A stretch of 64,000 bases of DNA from Mesorhizobium ciceri biovar biserrulae WSM1271 (GTDB taxonomy: Bacteria; Pseudomonadota; Alphaproteobacteria; Rhizobiales; Rhizobiaceae), in assembly GCF_000185905.1 (NCBI RefSeq), contig NC_014923.1:2999501-3063500 (forward strand), in the 5' to 3' direction. The notes beneath the pieces were generated by a model, which had not been told where the DNA came from, searched no databases, and was given only the letters and a program-made list of their open reading frames with translations. Position 1 is the first letter of the stretch. Every line of letters starts with the position of its first letter. Below, piece by piece: positions 25,348-33,975 of this stretch. A program made the translations under genes and the position numbers.

Positions 25348-26346
25348 ATGTATGTAGGCCGTTCCTACAAACTGATCGATTTCGCGCTGTGGTCGCGGCG
25401 CAGCGTCATCTACATGGTGGTGGTGAGCGGTCTGGCCGTGGCGGCCTACCGTCTTCCAGGCATCGCCGGGTTTTCGGTGCCATGGTCGGTGGTGCTGGTG
25501 CTTGGCACCACCGTGTCACTCGTCGCCGGGTTCAAGAATTCGCAGGTGTTCACCCGCAGCAGCGACGCGCTGCAGGCTTTTACGCAAATTATGGCCAGCA
25601 GCCGTTTGTGGTCCAATTTCTGCAGGGATTTCCTCGACGCGCCGACGGCCAGACAGCTCATCTATCGCCACATCGCCTGGATGACGGCATTGCGCTTTTC
25701 TCTGCGCCGGCCGATGCCATGGGAGTCCATGGCGCGGGCCGCCAATATCGAATACCGGCGGCGCTACCGTATCCATGAGGATGCGAGCTCGGTCGGCGAC
25801 GAATTGCGTCCGCTGCTCGCCGAACAGGCCGAGGACGTCCTGAAATCGCCCCAGCCGGCGATAGCCCTGCTCGAACTGCAATCTGTCCAGGTCAATGCGC
25901 TGTTCAAGGACACAAAGCTCCCTCCTCAGATCTATGGCGAACTGACCAAGCTGATCCGCGACTTCCATGACCAGCAGGCGCGCTGCGATCGCATCAAGAA
26001 CAATCCCTATCCCCGGCAATACGCCATCGTCAGTTCGATGTTCGTGATGATCTTCTGCACACTGTTGCCGTTCGGGGTCGTTCCCGTCTTTGCCGATATG
26101 GGCAAACTGGGTGGCGCGCTCGGGTCGATAGCGATCTGGCTGACGATCCCGTTCAGCACGCTGCTCGGCTGGGCCTACATGTCTCTCGACCAGGTCGGCG
26201 AAAGCAGCGCCAACCCGTTCGAGGGCAATGCCAACGACGTTCCGATCTCGCAGATTTGCCGCGACATCGAGATCGAGTTGCGTAGCGGGCTCGGCGAGAG
26301 CGACCTTCCCAAGCCCCTGCTGCCGGTCAACGACATCGCGACCTAG
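25348..26346 (+). CDS. Bestrophin-like channel protein (UPF0187 family)
   Basis: The 332-residue membrane protein has hydrophobic segments near residues 15-50 and 230-275. Bestrophin-family marks are FKNSQVFTRSSDAL after the first helices and the C-terminal ESSANPFEGNANDVPIS, which corresponds to the conserved E-x-P-F region of bestrophins. Bacterial homologues form pentameric ion channels. Some C-terminal residues are variable, but the length is normal. It follows the TetR gene by 56 bp; a functional link is not evident. Confidence 0.8.
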   Translation: MYVGRSYKLIDFALWSRRSVIYMVVVSGLAVAAYRLPGIAGFSVPWSVVLVLGTTVSLVAGFKNSQVFTRSSDALQAFTQIMASSRLWSNFCRDFLDAPTARQLIYRHIAWMTALRFSLRRPMPWESMARAANIEYRRRYRIHEDASSVGDELRPLLAEQAEDVLKSPQPAIALLELQSVQVNALFKDTKLPPQIYGELTKLIRDFHDQQARCDRIKNNPYPRQYAIVSSMFVMIFCTLLPFGVVPVFADMGKLGGALGSIAIWLTIPFSTLLGWAYMSLDQVGESSANPFEGNANDVPISQICRDIEIELRSGLGESDLPKPLLPVNDIAT

Positions 26347-26408
26347 GCAGGATCACGACGAAGGCGCGGCCCGGCGGTCCCCTTCATCGTGCTGCTGGCG
26401 GAGGACGC

Positions 26409-27413
26409 TCAAACGTCAAGGCAGACCTTGCCGAAATGCTTTCGGGATTCGTAATGCGCGAAGGCGGTGGCGATGTCCTGCAGCGGAAAGTGGCGGTCTA
26501 TGACGGGCTTCAGCCTGTTGGACTCTATCGCGCGGATCATATCCTCCTGGTCGGCCCGGCTGCCGATGGAAATGCCGCTGATGCGGATCTGGTTGGAAAA
26601 CAGGGCTGGGATAGACACTTCCGCCGCAAAGCCGGTCAGGACGCCGACCAGCGCGATGTGACCGCCCGTGCGGCAGGCGACAATCGACTGCGCCAGCGTG
26701 GCGGGTCCGCCGACCTCGATCACGTGATCGACGCCGCGCCCGCCCGTCAGATCCTTGGCCTTGCGGCCCCAGTCCGGGACGGACTTGTAGTTGATGACGG
26801 CGTCGGCTCCGAGGCGCTTGAGCCTTTCCAGCTTCTGCTCGTCGGATGAGGTGGCGATGACCCGGGCGCCAGCGGCCTTGGCGAATTGCAACGCGAACAA
26901 CGATACACTGCCCGAGCCGAGGACCAGCACTGCGTCGCCCGGCTTCACCTTGCCGCACACAACCAGGCCGCGCCAGGCAGTAACGCCCGTGCAGGTGAGC
27001 GACGCCGCCTCGACATGCGTATAGCCTGCCGGTGCCCTGGTGAAAGCGTGCGCCGGCATGCAGACATACTCGCTGGCGAAGCCGTCGAAACTGTCTCCCG
27101 GAATATCGCGCCGGGTGCAGGGCGTCATGTTACCGCCCAGCCACCAGGGATAGAAGACGCTGACGACGCTGTCTCCGGGCCTGAGTGCATCGACACCGTC
27201 GCCGAGGGCAATCACTTCGCCGGCGCCGTCGGAGAGCGGAACGCGGCCGTCGGCGAGAGGCATCTTGCCTTGCACGGCAAAGTCGTCGCGCATGTTCAGC
27301 GCGCAGGCCCGGATCCTGACCAGCACCTCGCCCGGCCCTGGCTGGGGCGGATCTTCCTCGACCAGGTCGAGATTGCCCAAGCCGCCCGGCGCTCTCAGCC
27401 TGACCAGTCTCAT
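26409..27413 (-). CDS. MDR-family NAD(P)-dependent alcohol dehydrogenase / quinone oxidoreductase-like
   Basis: The 334-residue enzyme has the GroES-like N-terminal domain (GEVLVRIRACALNMRDDFAV; SDGAGEVIALGDGV) and a Rossmann domain with AVLVLGSGSVSLFALQFAKA. The four-cysteine structural zinc loop of classical alcohol dehydrogenases is absent, and the catalytic zinc ligands are not obvious. It therefore looks like the zinc-free reductase branch. It is transcribed toward the bestrophin gene and appears monocistronic. The substrate is unknown. Confidence 0.82.
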   Translation of the reverse strand: MRLVRLRAPGGLGNLDLVEEDPPQPGPGEVLVRIRACALNMRDDFAVQGKMPLADGRVPLSDGAGEVIALGDGVDALRPGDSVVSVFYPWWLGGNMTPCTRRDIPGDSFDGFASEYVCMPAHAFTRAPAGYTHVEAASLTCTGVTAWRGLVVCGKVKPGDAVLVLGSGSVSLFALQFAKAAGARVIATSSDEQKLERLKRLGADAVINYKSVPDWGRKAKDLTGGRGVDHVIEVGGPATLAQSIVACRTGGHIALVGVLTGFAAEVSIPALFSNQIRISGISIGSRADQEDMIRAIESNRLKPVIDRHFPLQDIATAFAHYESRKHFGKVCLDV

Positions 27414-27453
27414 TGTCTTCTCCGATGTGTGGGGTGTCTAGAATTGGAAGGGC

Positions 27454-27714
27454 CTAGCGGGCCTGCCGGCCGGAGATCACCCGCAGCCAGGGCGCCAGAT
27501 GAAAGGCGCTCATCAGCAGATACATCGCAGCCATGCCCGTGAGGGGCGAGGCGTCGGTGCCCATGCACTGCATGGCCGCATCGCCGCTGAAGATGCAGGT
27601 GAGCAGCGCCATCACGGCGAAGGTCGGTGCCGCGGCAAGGCAAACCCAGTCGGCCAGCCCGAGGGTGGTGGCTTCTGGGATCGTGCCGCCGGCACCTGTG
27701 TGGATATCGCTCAT
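27454..27714 (-). CDS. Small two-helix membrane protein, unknown function
   Basis: The 86-residue protein has a polar start (MSDIHTGAGGTIPEATTLG) and two hydrophobic helices (ADWVCLAAAPTFAVMALLTC and LTGMAAMYLLMSAFHLAPWL). It is not a family I can name. The start is shared with the damaged frame at 16473, so it belongs to a small gene family in this genome. It stands alone between the MDR and DUF899 genes. Confidence 0.6.
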   Translation of the reverse strand: MSDIHTGAGGTIPEATTLGLADWVCLAAAPTFAVMALLTCIFSGDAAMQCMGTDASPLTGMAAMYLLMSAFHLAPWLRVISGRQAR

Positions 27715-27749
27715 CGCCTTGATCCTTGATGATCATGCCAGTCACGACA

Positions 27750-27782
27750 GGTTCCTCTCTCCAGGGAGTGGGGAGAGGAACC
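27750..27782 (-). terminator. Stem-loop downstream of the DUF899 gene
   Basis: GGTTCCTCTCTCC and GGGGAGAGGAACC form a 13-bp stem with one mismatched or wobble pair and a 7-nt loop. It sits 15 bp past the DUF899 stop on the minus strand. It is a likely transcription end for that gene; no clear U-run. Confidence 0.5.
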
Positions 27783-27797
27783 CAGACTGGACAACCG

Positions 27798-28550
27798 TTA
27801 CTGCTCGCCCTTGTCCCTGAACGCGGCCTCGCCGGCAGCAGACACTTCTTCCCATTTCTTGTCGGCCCCGGCGTCGTAATTGTCGTGCCAGTTCCACCAG
27901 GAGTAGAGTGGAGTCTGCGGATAGCCTTCGGGCGAATCCTCCCAGATTTCCTGGCGGCCGAGCGGCGTCGCGTCGAGATAGCTCCAGACGGTGCCCATCG
28001 CTTCGTCGCCGCGGCTGTTAATCAAGTAGGTGCGGAAGATGCGATCGCCGTCACGGATGAAGACGTTGTGGCCGTGCCATTCGTCGACACCGAAGTCCTT
28101 GTCGAAACTGTCAGTGATTGTGTACCAGGGCATCTGCCAGCCCATCCGCTGCTTCAGCCGCGCAATGTCGGCCTGCGGGGCACGCGAAGCGTAGGCAAGC
28201 GTGGTGTTGCGGGCGTTGAGATGGGCGAGGTGGCCGACCTGGTCGGCGCCCAGCGAACAGCCGCGGCAGGCGTGATCGGGCCAGCCATGCACGCCGGGCT
28301 CGAAGAAGGCGCGATAGACGATCAGCTGGCGGCGGCCTTCGAACAGATCGAGCAGGCTCGCTCTGCCGTTCGGTCCCTCGAACACATAGGCCTTGTCGAC
28401 TTCCATCCACGGCATGCGCCGGCGCTCGGCGGCCAATGCGTCCTTGGCGCGCAGTGTTGCCTTTTCCTTCACCAGCATCTGTTCGCGGGCGGCTTCCCAG
28501 TCCTGCCTCGAAACGATGGGCGGGGTCTTCATTGCGATGTGCTTGGTCAT
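27798..28550 (-). CDS. DUF899 thioredoxin-like protein
   Basis: The 250-residue protein has family marks throughout: WEAAREQMLVKEKATLRAKD at the start, RRRMPWM, the thioredoxin-like core with CRGCSLGADQ (a C-x2-C pair), WYTITDSFDKDFGVDEWHG and SRGDEAMGTVWSYLDATPLG. DUF899 proteins adopt a thioredoxin-type fold and are found next to stress regulators, but their reaction is not established. It is divergent from the TPR-HTH regulator at 28851, and a 30-bp direct repeat stands in front of each gene. Confidence 0.83.
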   Translation of the reverse strand: MTKHIAMKTPPIVSRQDWEAAREQMLVKEKATLRAKDALAAERRRMPWMEVDKAYVFEGPNGRASLLDLFEGRRQLIVYRAFFEPGVHGWPDHACRGCSLGADQVGHLAHLNARNTTLAYASRAPQADIARLKQRMGWQMPWYTITDSFDKDFGVDEWHGHNVFIRDGDRIFRTYLINSRGDEAMGTVWSYLDATPLGRQEIWEDSPEGYPQTPLYSWWNWHDNYDAGADKKWEEVSAAGEAAFRDKGEQ

Positions 28551-28614
28551 TGGTCGTCTCCTTTGCCAGTCGGTTGTCGCTTGCTGTCAGCCAGAATAGG
28601 GCGGTGAAGCGGGA

Positions 28615-28644
28615 GGGTGGGAGTTACAAGTGTGACGGGATTTG
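28615..28644 (+). repeat. 30-bp direct repeat, copy A (upstream of DUF899 gene)
   Basis: The 30 bp begin GGGTGGGAGTTACAAGTGTG and end with ACGGGATTTG. They are identical to 28820-28849. The copy lies 64 bp upstream of the DUF899 start in the 300-bp divergent region. It is a probable operator. Confidence 0.75.
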
Positions 28645-28819
28645 CAGGAGCCGGCCCGTCGCAGCAGGGGTGGCGCATCCTCACGGTGCCTTCGGCCGGG
28701 TGGAGAGGAGTGTCGGTTGGCATTGTCGGTTCTCCCTTGGCGTGCCGCGCGTTGCCGATAGTTGCCGATGCGGCTTGCCGGTTGACGGTACGGATTTAAG
28801 TTAGGGCGGCGACGCACAA

Positions 28820-28849
28820 GGGTGGGAGTTACAAGTGTGACGGGATTTG
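28820..28849 (+). repeat. 30-bp direct repeat, copy B (at the regulator start)
   Basis: Identical 30-bp copy of 28615-28644, same orientation, ending one base before the ATG of the regulator gene. Binding here would block translation start or transcription of the regulator. There is no other ribosome binding site, except that GGGA lies within the repeat. Confidence 0.75.
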
Positions 28850-28850
28850 A

Positions 28851-30071
28851 ATGGATTCGCTGATCACCGCGGCTGCGCTGGCACTGGCCGGAGGCGACCC
28901 GCTCGGCGCGCTGGATCGCGTCGCCTTGCGCGAAGACCCGCCGGCGCTGGCGCTGCGCGGCATTGCCATGGCGCAGCTCGGCGATCTCGATCGCGCCAAG
29001 GCGCTGCTGCGGCGTGCCGCGCGCGGCTTCGGCCCGAAAGAGGCGGTAGCGCGTGCCAGATGCGTCGTTGCCGAGGCCGAGATCGCGCTGGTCTCGCGGG
29101 ATCTCGGCTGGCCGGCCAAGGCTTTGGATGCGGCGCGGGCGACGCTGGAAAAGCGTGGCGACCGGCTGAACGCAGCGCATGCCGGCCACCTCAAGGTGCG
29201 GCGCCTGCTATTGATCGGCCGTCTCGACGAGGCCGAAGACGTGCTGGCAGGGCTCGACCCGGCACCGCTTCCGCCGGCCTCGCGCGCCGCCCACGAACTT
29301 GCCGTCGCCGGCATCGCAATGCGGCGCCTCAAGACGAAGCCGGCGCGCAGGGCGTTGGAGTGGGCACGCCACGCCGCCCGCCAGGCCGGCATTTCGGGGC
29401 TCATCGCTGAGGTCGACCGTGCATTCCTGGCGCTGGACACGCCGGCGGCGCGGCTGATCGCGGCTGGCGAGCAGCGCCCGTTGCTGCTTGAGGACGTCGA
29501 GGCGTTGCAGGCGTCGCCGGCGCTGCTGGTCGATAATTTCCGATATGTCGTGCGCCAACAGGAGAAAACGGTCTCGCTGGCCACGCGCCCGGTTCTGTTC
29601 GCGCTGGCCCGTACGCTCGCCGAAGCGTGGCCAGGCGATGTGTCCAGGGCGACGCTGATCGCGCAAGCCTTCGGCGGCAGGCACGCCGATGAATCGCATC
29701 GGGCGCGGCTGCGGGTCGAGATCGGTCGGCTGCGCACCGAATTGCGGAGCCTGGCCGACATCGGCGCCACCAGCCAGGGCTTTGCGCTGGCGCCGCGCCA
29801 CGCACGCGAGGTGCTGGTGCTGGCGCGGCCGATCGAGGAGCGGCACGCGGCGGTGCTGGCTTTCCTTGCCGACGGTGAATCCTGGGCGAGTTCGGCGTTG
29901 GCGCTGGCGCTTGGCACCGGGCAGCGCAGCGTGCAGCGGGCGTTGGAGCAGCTTGGCGAGGCCGGCAAGGTGCAGTTTTTCGGTCACGGCCGGGCGCGCC
30001 GCTGGATGACGCCTCCACTGGTGGGATTCACGACCACCTTGTTACTCCCGGCCCCGCTGCCGAACGGTTAG
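28851..30071 (+). CDS. Transcriptional regulator with TPR-like and two winged-helix segments
   Basis: The 406-residue protein has an alanine-rich helical-hairpin N-terminus (about residues 1-225), resembling TPR units. It continues with an OmpR/SARP-like winged helix (about 240-320: RPVLFALARTLAEAW, RARLRVEIGRLRTELRSL), then a second helix-turn-helix (about 325-390: HAAVLAFLADGESW, RSVQRALEQLGEAGKV). No membrane segment. The combination is unusual. It is divergent from the DUF899 gene and followed by a beta-propeller gene. Identical 30-bp repeats in the control region suggest it regulates itself and these neighbours. Confidence 0.72.
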   Translation: MDSLITAAALALAGGDPLGALDRVALREDPPALALRGIAMAQLGDLDRAKALLRRAARGFGPKEAVARARCVVAEAEIALVSRDLGWPAKALDAARATLEKRGDRLNAAHAGHLKVRRLLLIGRLDEAEDVLAGLDPAPLPPASRAAHELAVAGIAMRRLKTKPARRALEWARHAARQAGISGLIAEVDRAFLALDTPAARLIAAGEQRPLLLEDVEALQASPALLVDNFRYVVRQQEKTVSLATRPVLFALARTLAEAWPGDVSRATLIAQAFGGRHADESHRARLRVEIGRLRTELRSLADIGATSQGFALAPRHAREVLVLARPIEERHAAVLAFLADGESWASSALALALGTGQRSVQRALEQLGEAGKVQFFGHGRARRWMTPPLVGFTTTLLLPAPLPNG

Positions 30072-30104
30072 GAAGTGACATCGGATCTCAATGAGGACAA
30101 GGAC

Positions 30105-30737
30105 ATGAAACAGTCAACGGCCGAAATCCTGCGCGAATACGGACCCTTTGCCGATGTGGAGAGGGTGCATGGGGTGAGCTTTGACGGCAGCAATGTCTGG
30201 TTTGCCTCGGGCGAGAAGCTGAACGCCTTCGATCCGGAGAGCGGGCAGAACCTGCGCTCGATCGATGTCGCGGCGCATGCCGGCACCGCCTGGGACGGCC
30301 AGCATTTCTTCCAGCTTGCCAACGACCTGATACAGAAGATCGACCCTGATACCGGCCAGGTGCTGGCGACCATTCCGGCGCCCGGTGGTGGCGGCGATTC
30401 CGGGCTGACCTGGGCCGAAGGAACGCTCTGGGTGGGACAATACCGCGAACGCAAGATCCACCAGGTCGACCCGGAAACCGGTGCGATCCTGCGCACCATC
30501 GAATCCAACCGCTTCGTCACCGGGGTGACATGGGTCGAGGGCGAGCTGTGGCACGCCACCTGGGAAGGCGACCAGAGCGACCTGCGCCGCGTCGACCCGA
30601 AATCAGGCAAGGTTCTGGAGAAGCTCGACATGCCGGCCGGGATGGGTGTGTCGGGGCTGGAATCCGATGGCGGCGACCGCCTTTATTGCGGCAGCACATC
30701 CGCCGGGGTGGTGCGGGCGGTGCGCCGGCCGCGGTGA
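30105..30737 (+). CDS. Beta-propeller protein, glutamine cyclotransferase/Vgb-like
   Basis: The 210-residue protein consists of repeated blades, each with a pattern like GSNVWFASGEKLNAFDPESG, GLTWAEGTLWVGQYRERKI and GVTWVEGELWHATWEGD. The D-P-x-T/S-G turn recurs four times. This resembles glutamine cyclotransferase or SMP-30/streptogramin lyase-type propellers, but catalytic residues are not evident. The length corresponds to a short propeller with no signal peptide. ATG 30105 has GAGGACAAGG upstream. It probably shares regulation with the preceding regulator gene. Function unknown. Confidence 0.68.
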   Translation: MKQSTAEILREYGPFADVERVHGVSFDGSNVWFASGEKLNAFDPESGQNLRSIDVAAHAGTAWDGQHFFQLANDLIQKIDPDTGQVLATIPAPGGGGDSGLTWAEGTLWVGQYRERKIHQVDPETGAILRTIESNRFVTGVTWVEGELWHATWEGDQSDLRRVDPKSGKVLEKLDMPAGMGVSGLESDGGDRLYCGSTSAGVVRAVRRPR

Positions 30738-30880
30738 GGATGCGGCCGACGCCGAAGTCACACTTGCAGGCGCACTTCACACGGCAATTTGTCCGCTGTC
30801 GGCTGGCCGTTGCCCCTTGTCGGACCTAGATAGGCTGTGCGCCGGGCGGACGCCCGGCCCAGCTTTGCAAAGGATCCCTC

Positions 30881-31729
30881 ATGCCTGAACAGCCCACCAT
30901 GCCCGAACAGATTGCATTGAACGACGGCTCCGCCATTCCCCAACTCGGCCTCGGTGTGTGGCAGGTCGACCAGGACATCACCGCCGACGTGGTGGGTTGG
31001 GGCATCGAGGCCGGCTATCGCCTGATCGACACCGCCGAAGGCTATCAGAACGAGGAAGGGGTCGGAGAGGCGATCCGCAGTGCCGGCGTGCCGCGGGCTG
31101 AGCTGTTCATCACCTCGAAACTGCGCAACGGCGCGCATCAGCGCGATGCCGCGCTGCGGGCCTTCGACGAGACGATGGAGAAGCTCGGCGTCGAACAGAT
31201 CGACCTGTTCCTGATCCACTGGCCTGTGCCCAGCCAGGACAAATATGTCGAGGCCTGGAAGACGCTGGTCGAACTCCGGCAGGCCGGCCGCATCAAGTCG
31301 ATCGGCGTTTCGAACTTCAACCAGGACCATCTGGAGCGGATCATCGGCGAGACCGGCGTGACGCCCGTCGTCAACCAGATCGAGCTGCATCCCCAGTTCC
31401 AGCAGCGCGGTGTCAGGGACTTTCATGCCAAGCACGACATCCGTATCGAAAGCTGGAGCCCTCTGGGCAGCGGCCGGCTGCTCGGCGATCCGACCATTGC
31501 AGGCATCGCCAAAAAACATGGCAAGTCCGTCGCACAGGCGATCATCCGCTGGCATCTCCAGGAGGGGCTGATCGTCATTCCAAAGTCGATCCGCAGGGAT
31601 CGCATCGCCGCCAATTTCGATGTCTTCGATTTCGAACTGGATGCGCAGGACCTGCAGACGATCCGCGGCATGGATTCGCCCGAGGGCCGCAACGGACCCA
31701 ACCCCGCCACGGCCGCGTTCCTGTTCTGA
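30881..31729 (+). CDS. Aldo/keto reductase
   Basis: The 282-residue NADPH-dependent reductase has the AKR catalytic tetrad visible: Asp in YRLIDTAEGY, Tyr in the same segment (GYQNEEGVG), Lys in FITSKL and His in LFLIHWP. The cofactor-binding IPKS motif (VIPKSIRRDRIAANF) is near the C-terminus. A TIM-barrel of normal length is predicted. It follows the propeller gene by 143 bp; a 10-bp match to the core of the 30-bp repeat lies in that gap. It reduces aldehydes or ketones; the exact substrate is not clear. Confidence 0.87.
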   Translation: MPEQPTMPEQIALNDGSAIPQLGLGVWQVDQDITADVVGWGIEAGYRLIDTAEGYQNEEGVGEAIRSAGVPRAELFITSKLRNGAHQRDAALRAFDETMEKLGVEQIDLFLIHWPVPSQDKYVEAWKTLVELRQAGRIKSIGVSNFNQDHLERIIGETGVTPVVNQIELHPQFQQRGVRDFHAKHDIRIESWSPLGSGRLLGDPTIAGIAKKHGKSVAQAIIRWHLQEGLIVIPKSIRRDRIAANFDVFDFELDAQDLQTIRGMDSPEGRNGPNPATAAFLF

Positions 31730-31756
31730 GAGGCAAGTTTTAACGAGCTGGCAACG

Positions 31757-31799
31757 AAACTGCTAATCTCCCCCACGAGGGGGGAGATTGGCAGCTTTG
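31757..31799 (+). repeat. Hairpin repeat of the CTGCCGATCTCCCCC family
   Basis: AAACTGCTAATCTCCCCC and GGGGGAGATTGGCAGCTTT pair around a CGAG loop between the convergent reductase and hypothetical genes. The sequence belongs to the same palindromic family as 58135-58192, 61895-61945 and part of 8792-8820. It may act as a terminator here. Confidence 0.6.
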
Positions 31800-31825
31800 C
31801 GGCTTTCGCCAATTTCTTGCGCCCC

Positions 31826-32131
31826 TCAAATCCCGGACCCATCCAACTGCTGGGCGTCTTCGCCTTCCCAGGGCGCCGGCATCGACGCGCGGCTGAGGTT
31901 GGCGGTGGGCAGCGGCATCCAGCATTTCAGTTCCGGGTCGGCGTATTCGATGACGCGCCCGGGCGAAGAGTCCGACGCGCGCCAGCCTTCCGAGGCGAAC
32001 TGGTCGGCACGCGACCAATAGGCAAGGTCGACTTCCGCCGGTCCCTGCTCGGACGGACGCACAGTGACCAGGATGCGGCTGCCGTCCTTCGGCGCCGTCG
32101 ACATGTGGCGCCACCGTTCGGGCTCGTCCAT
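31826..32131 (-). CDS. Hypothetical protein, 101 residues
   Basis: The sequence MDEPERWRHMSTAPKDGSRI with later W-x-W-type aromatic positions (YWSRADQFASEGWR, LKCWMPLP) resembles the short M-x-T-A-P-x-D-G-x-x-I-L proteins seen in rhizobia and phages. No signal peptide or membrane helix. It is convergent with the aldo/keto reductase gene. Coding is supported by the regular codon use and length. Function unknown. Confidence 0.55.
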   Translation of the reverse strand: MDEPERWRHMSTAPKDGSRILVTVRPSEQGPAEVDLAYWSRADQFASEGWRASDSSPGRVIEYADPELKCWMPLPTANLSRASMPAPWEGEDAQQLDGSGI

Positions 32132-32339
32132 CGCATTCCTCCTCGCACTCGTAGCGTTGGGAGGAGTGTCGCCTCGTGGTCCGAAGGGGTCAACCCAAAG
32201 TTTGCGCCAGGCATCGGCTGATGACCCCTCCAGACGGTGCCTGCACAGTTGTGCGCAACACGCCGCGGGCGGTCATGCACGCTCGACGGGCCGTGACCCA
32301 GTTGATAAGCCCGTCTGCGAAAGGAGCGCCTGAGTCGAG

Positions 32340-33842
32340 ATGACCGTTGCGATCGAGATGGGACAGACGACCGCAGGCGCCCCGGCGAAGCTGGATCTCG
32401 AGGAACTGCTCGCGACGCGCCTTTTGGTGCAGGGCAATTCGGGCTCCGGCAAGTCGCATCTGCTGCGGCGCCTGCTGGAGCAGAGCGCGCCCTGGGTGCA
32501 GCAGACCATCATCGATCCCGAGGGCGACTTCGTTTCGCTGGGCGACCGTTACGGCCATCTGGTGATCGATGCCGAGCAGCATACCGAGCGCGGCCTGCAG
32601 GCGGCAGGCGAGCGGGCGCGCATGCATCGCGTCTCCACCGTGCTCAATCTCGAAGGGCTCGACGCCGAGAACCAGATGCGGCGTGCCGCCGCCTTCCTCG
32701 GCGGGCTGTTCGAGGTCGCCCGTGACCACTGGTACCCGATGCTGGTGGTGGTGGACGAGGCGCAGCTGTTCGCGCCGGCGGTGGCCGGCGAGGTTTCCGA
32801 CGAGGCGCGAAAGCTCTCGCTCGGCGCGATGACCAATTTGATGTGCCGTGGCCGAAAGCGCGGGCTGGCCGGCATCATCGCCACCCAGCGGCTGGCAAAG
32901 CTCGCCAAGAACGTCGCCGCCGAGGCGTCCAACTTCCTCATGGGCCGCACCTTCCTCGATATCGACATGGCGCGTGCCGCCGACCTTCTGGGCATGGAGC
33001 GGCGCCAGGCGGAGGCGTTTCGCGATCTGGAACGCGGGCAGTTCATGGCGCTCGGCCCGGCGCTGTCGCGCCGTCCGCTGGGCCTGCGCATCGGCCCGAC
33101 GGATACGAGCCCGCGCAACGGAACGCCGCGGCTGATGGCGATGCCGGAAGCAGCACTCGAGGATGCACGCGCGATCATCCTGGCGGCGCCGCCGCCCGAA
33201 ACGGTGCGCACGCCGCGCCGCCCGGCGTCGCCGGACCTGCTCGACCAGTTGATGGCGGCGAAGTCGGCGGCCTTGGAAATCCGCCCCGAACCGGCGGAGC
33301 CGCAAGTCAGCGCCGAGGATCTGGCCGAGCGCCGCGAGCGCGTGGACCGCGTGCTGCGCGCCATCCTGGCGCAGCCCGACGCCGGTTTTCGCGTAATCGG
33401 GGTACTCTATCAGGAGTTCGTGGTCCGCTGCCGCATCGAAGGCCTGGCCTCGGTCGTGCCCGACCTGCCGGAGTTCCGCCGCATGCTGACGCGCGCCCGG
33501 GCCGGCCTTGGGTCAGAGACGACGCAGGACGACGCATGGCGGGACGTTTCCGTCCGCGCGTCGCTGCTGCCCGACGACATGCAGGGCGTGTTCATGATGA
33601 TTGCCCGCGCGGCGAAGGAGGGCTGGCCTTGCCCGAGCGACGCCGCGATCGCCCGCGCCTACGGCTCGCACTCGCTGCGCCGCGCCCGGCGCCTGTTGAC
33701 CTATATCGAGGAGCAGGGCCTCATCGTCTGCCAGCTCGACGGGACAGGCCGGCGCACCGTGACACTGGTCGAATTGGCCTGGGCCACCGCACCGGGAGAT
33801 CCGAATGCCGAGGAGGTGGAGCAGGGAAGCCTGGCGCTGTGA
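32340..33842 (+). CDS. HerA-like/DUF87 ATPase
   Basis: The 500-residue P-loop ATPase has Walker A GNSGSGKS at residues 32-39, Walker B MLVVVDEAQLF near residue 140 and sensor residues in GIIATQRLAKLAKNVAAEASN. This pattern is the HerA/FtsK DUF87 domain. The rest (about 290-490) contains helical segments, including a second helix-turn-helix-like region near the end. HerA usually works with a NurA nuclease, and none is seen here. ATG at 32340 comes after a GC-rich leader. It may have a DNA-processing or defence-related role. Confidence 0.77.
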   Translation: MTVAIEMGQTTAGAPAKLDLEELLATRLLVQGNSGSGKSHLLRRLLEQSAPWVQQTIIDPEGDFVSLGDRYGHLVIDAEQHTERGLQAAGERARMHRVSTVLNLEGLDAENQMRRAAAFLGGLFEVARDHWYPMLVVVDEAQLFAPAVAGEVSDEARKLSLGAMTNLMCRGRKRGLAGIIATQRLAKLAKNVAAEASNFLMGRTFLDIDMARAADLLGMERRQAEAFRDLERGQFMALGPALSRRPLGLRIGPTDTSPRNGTPRLMAMPEAALEDARAIILAAPPPETVRTPRRPASPDLLDQLMAAKSAALEIRPEPAEPQVSAEDLAERRERVDRVLRAILAQPDAGFRVIGVLYQEFVVRCRIEGLASVVPDLPEFRRMLTRARAGLGSETTQDDAWRDVSVRASLLPDDMQGVFMMIARAAKEGWPCPSDAAIARAYGSHSLRRARRLLTYIEEQGLIVCQLDGTGRRTVTLVELAWATAPGDPNAEEVEQGSLAL

Positions 33843-33975
33843 GGCGGCGCGGGTGCTTTGAGCGAATGATGCGATAGGCTTTTTCAGTCACCGTCATCGC
33901 GACAAATTTCTGATGGCAACCGTGAAATCGCCGACGGCGAGATGCGTCATGCAGGCGCTTGCGTTTCGATGGCGC

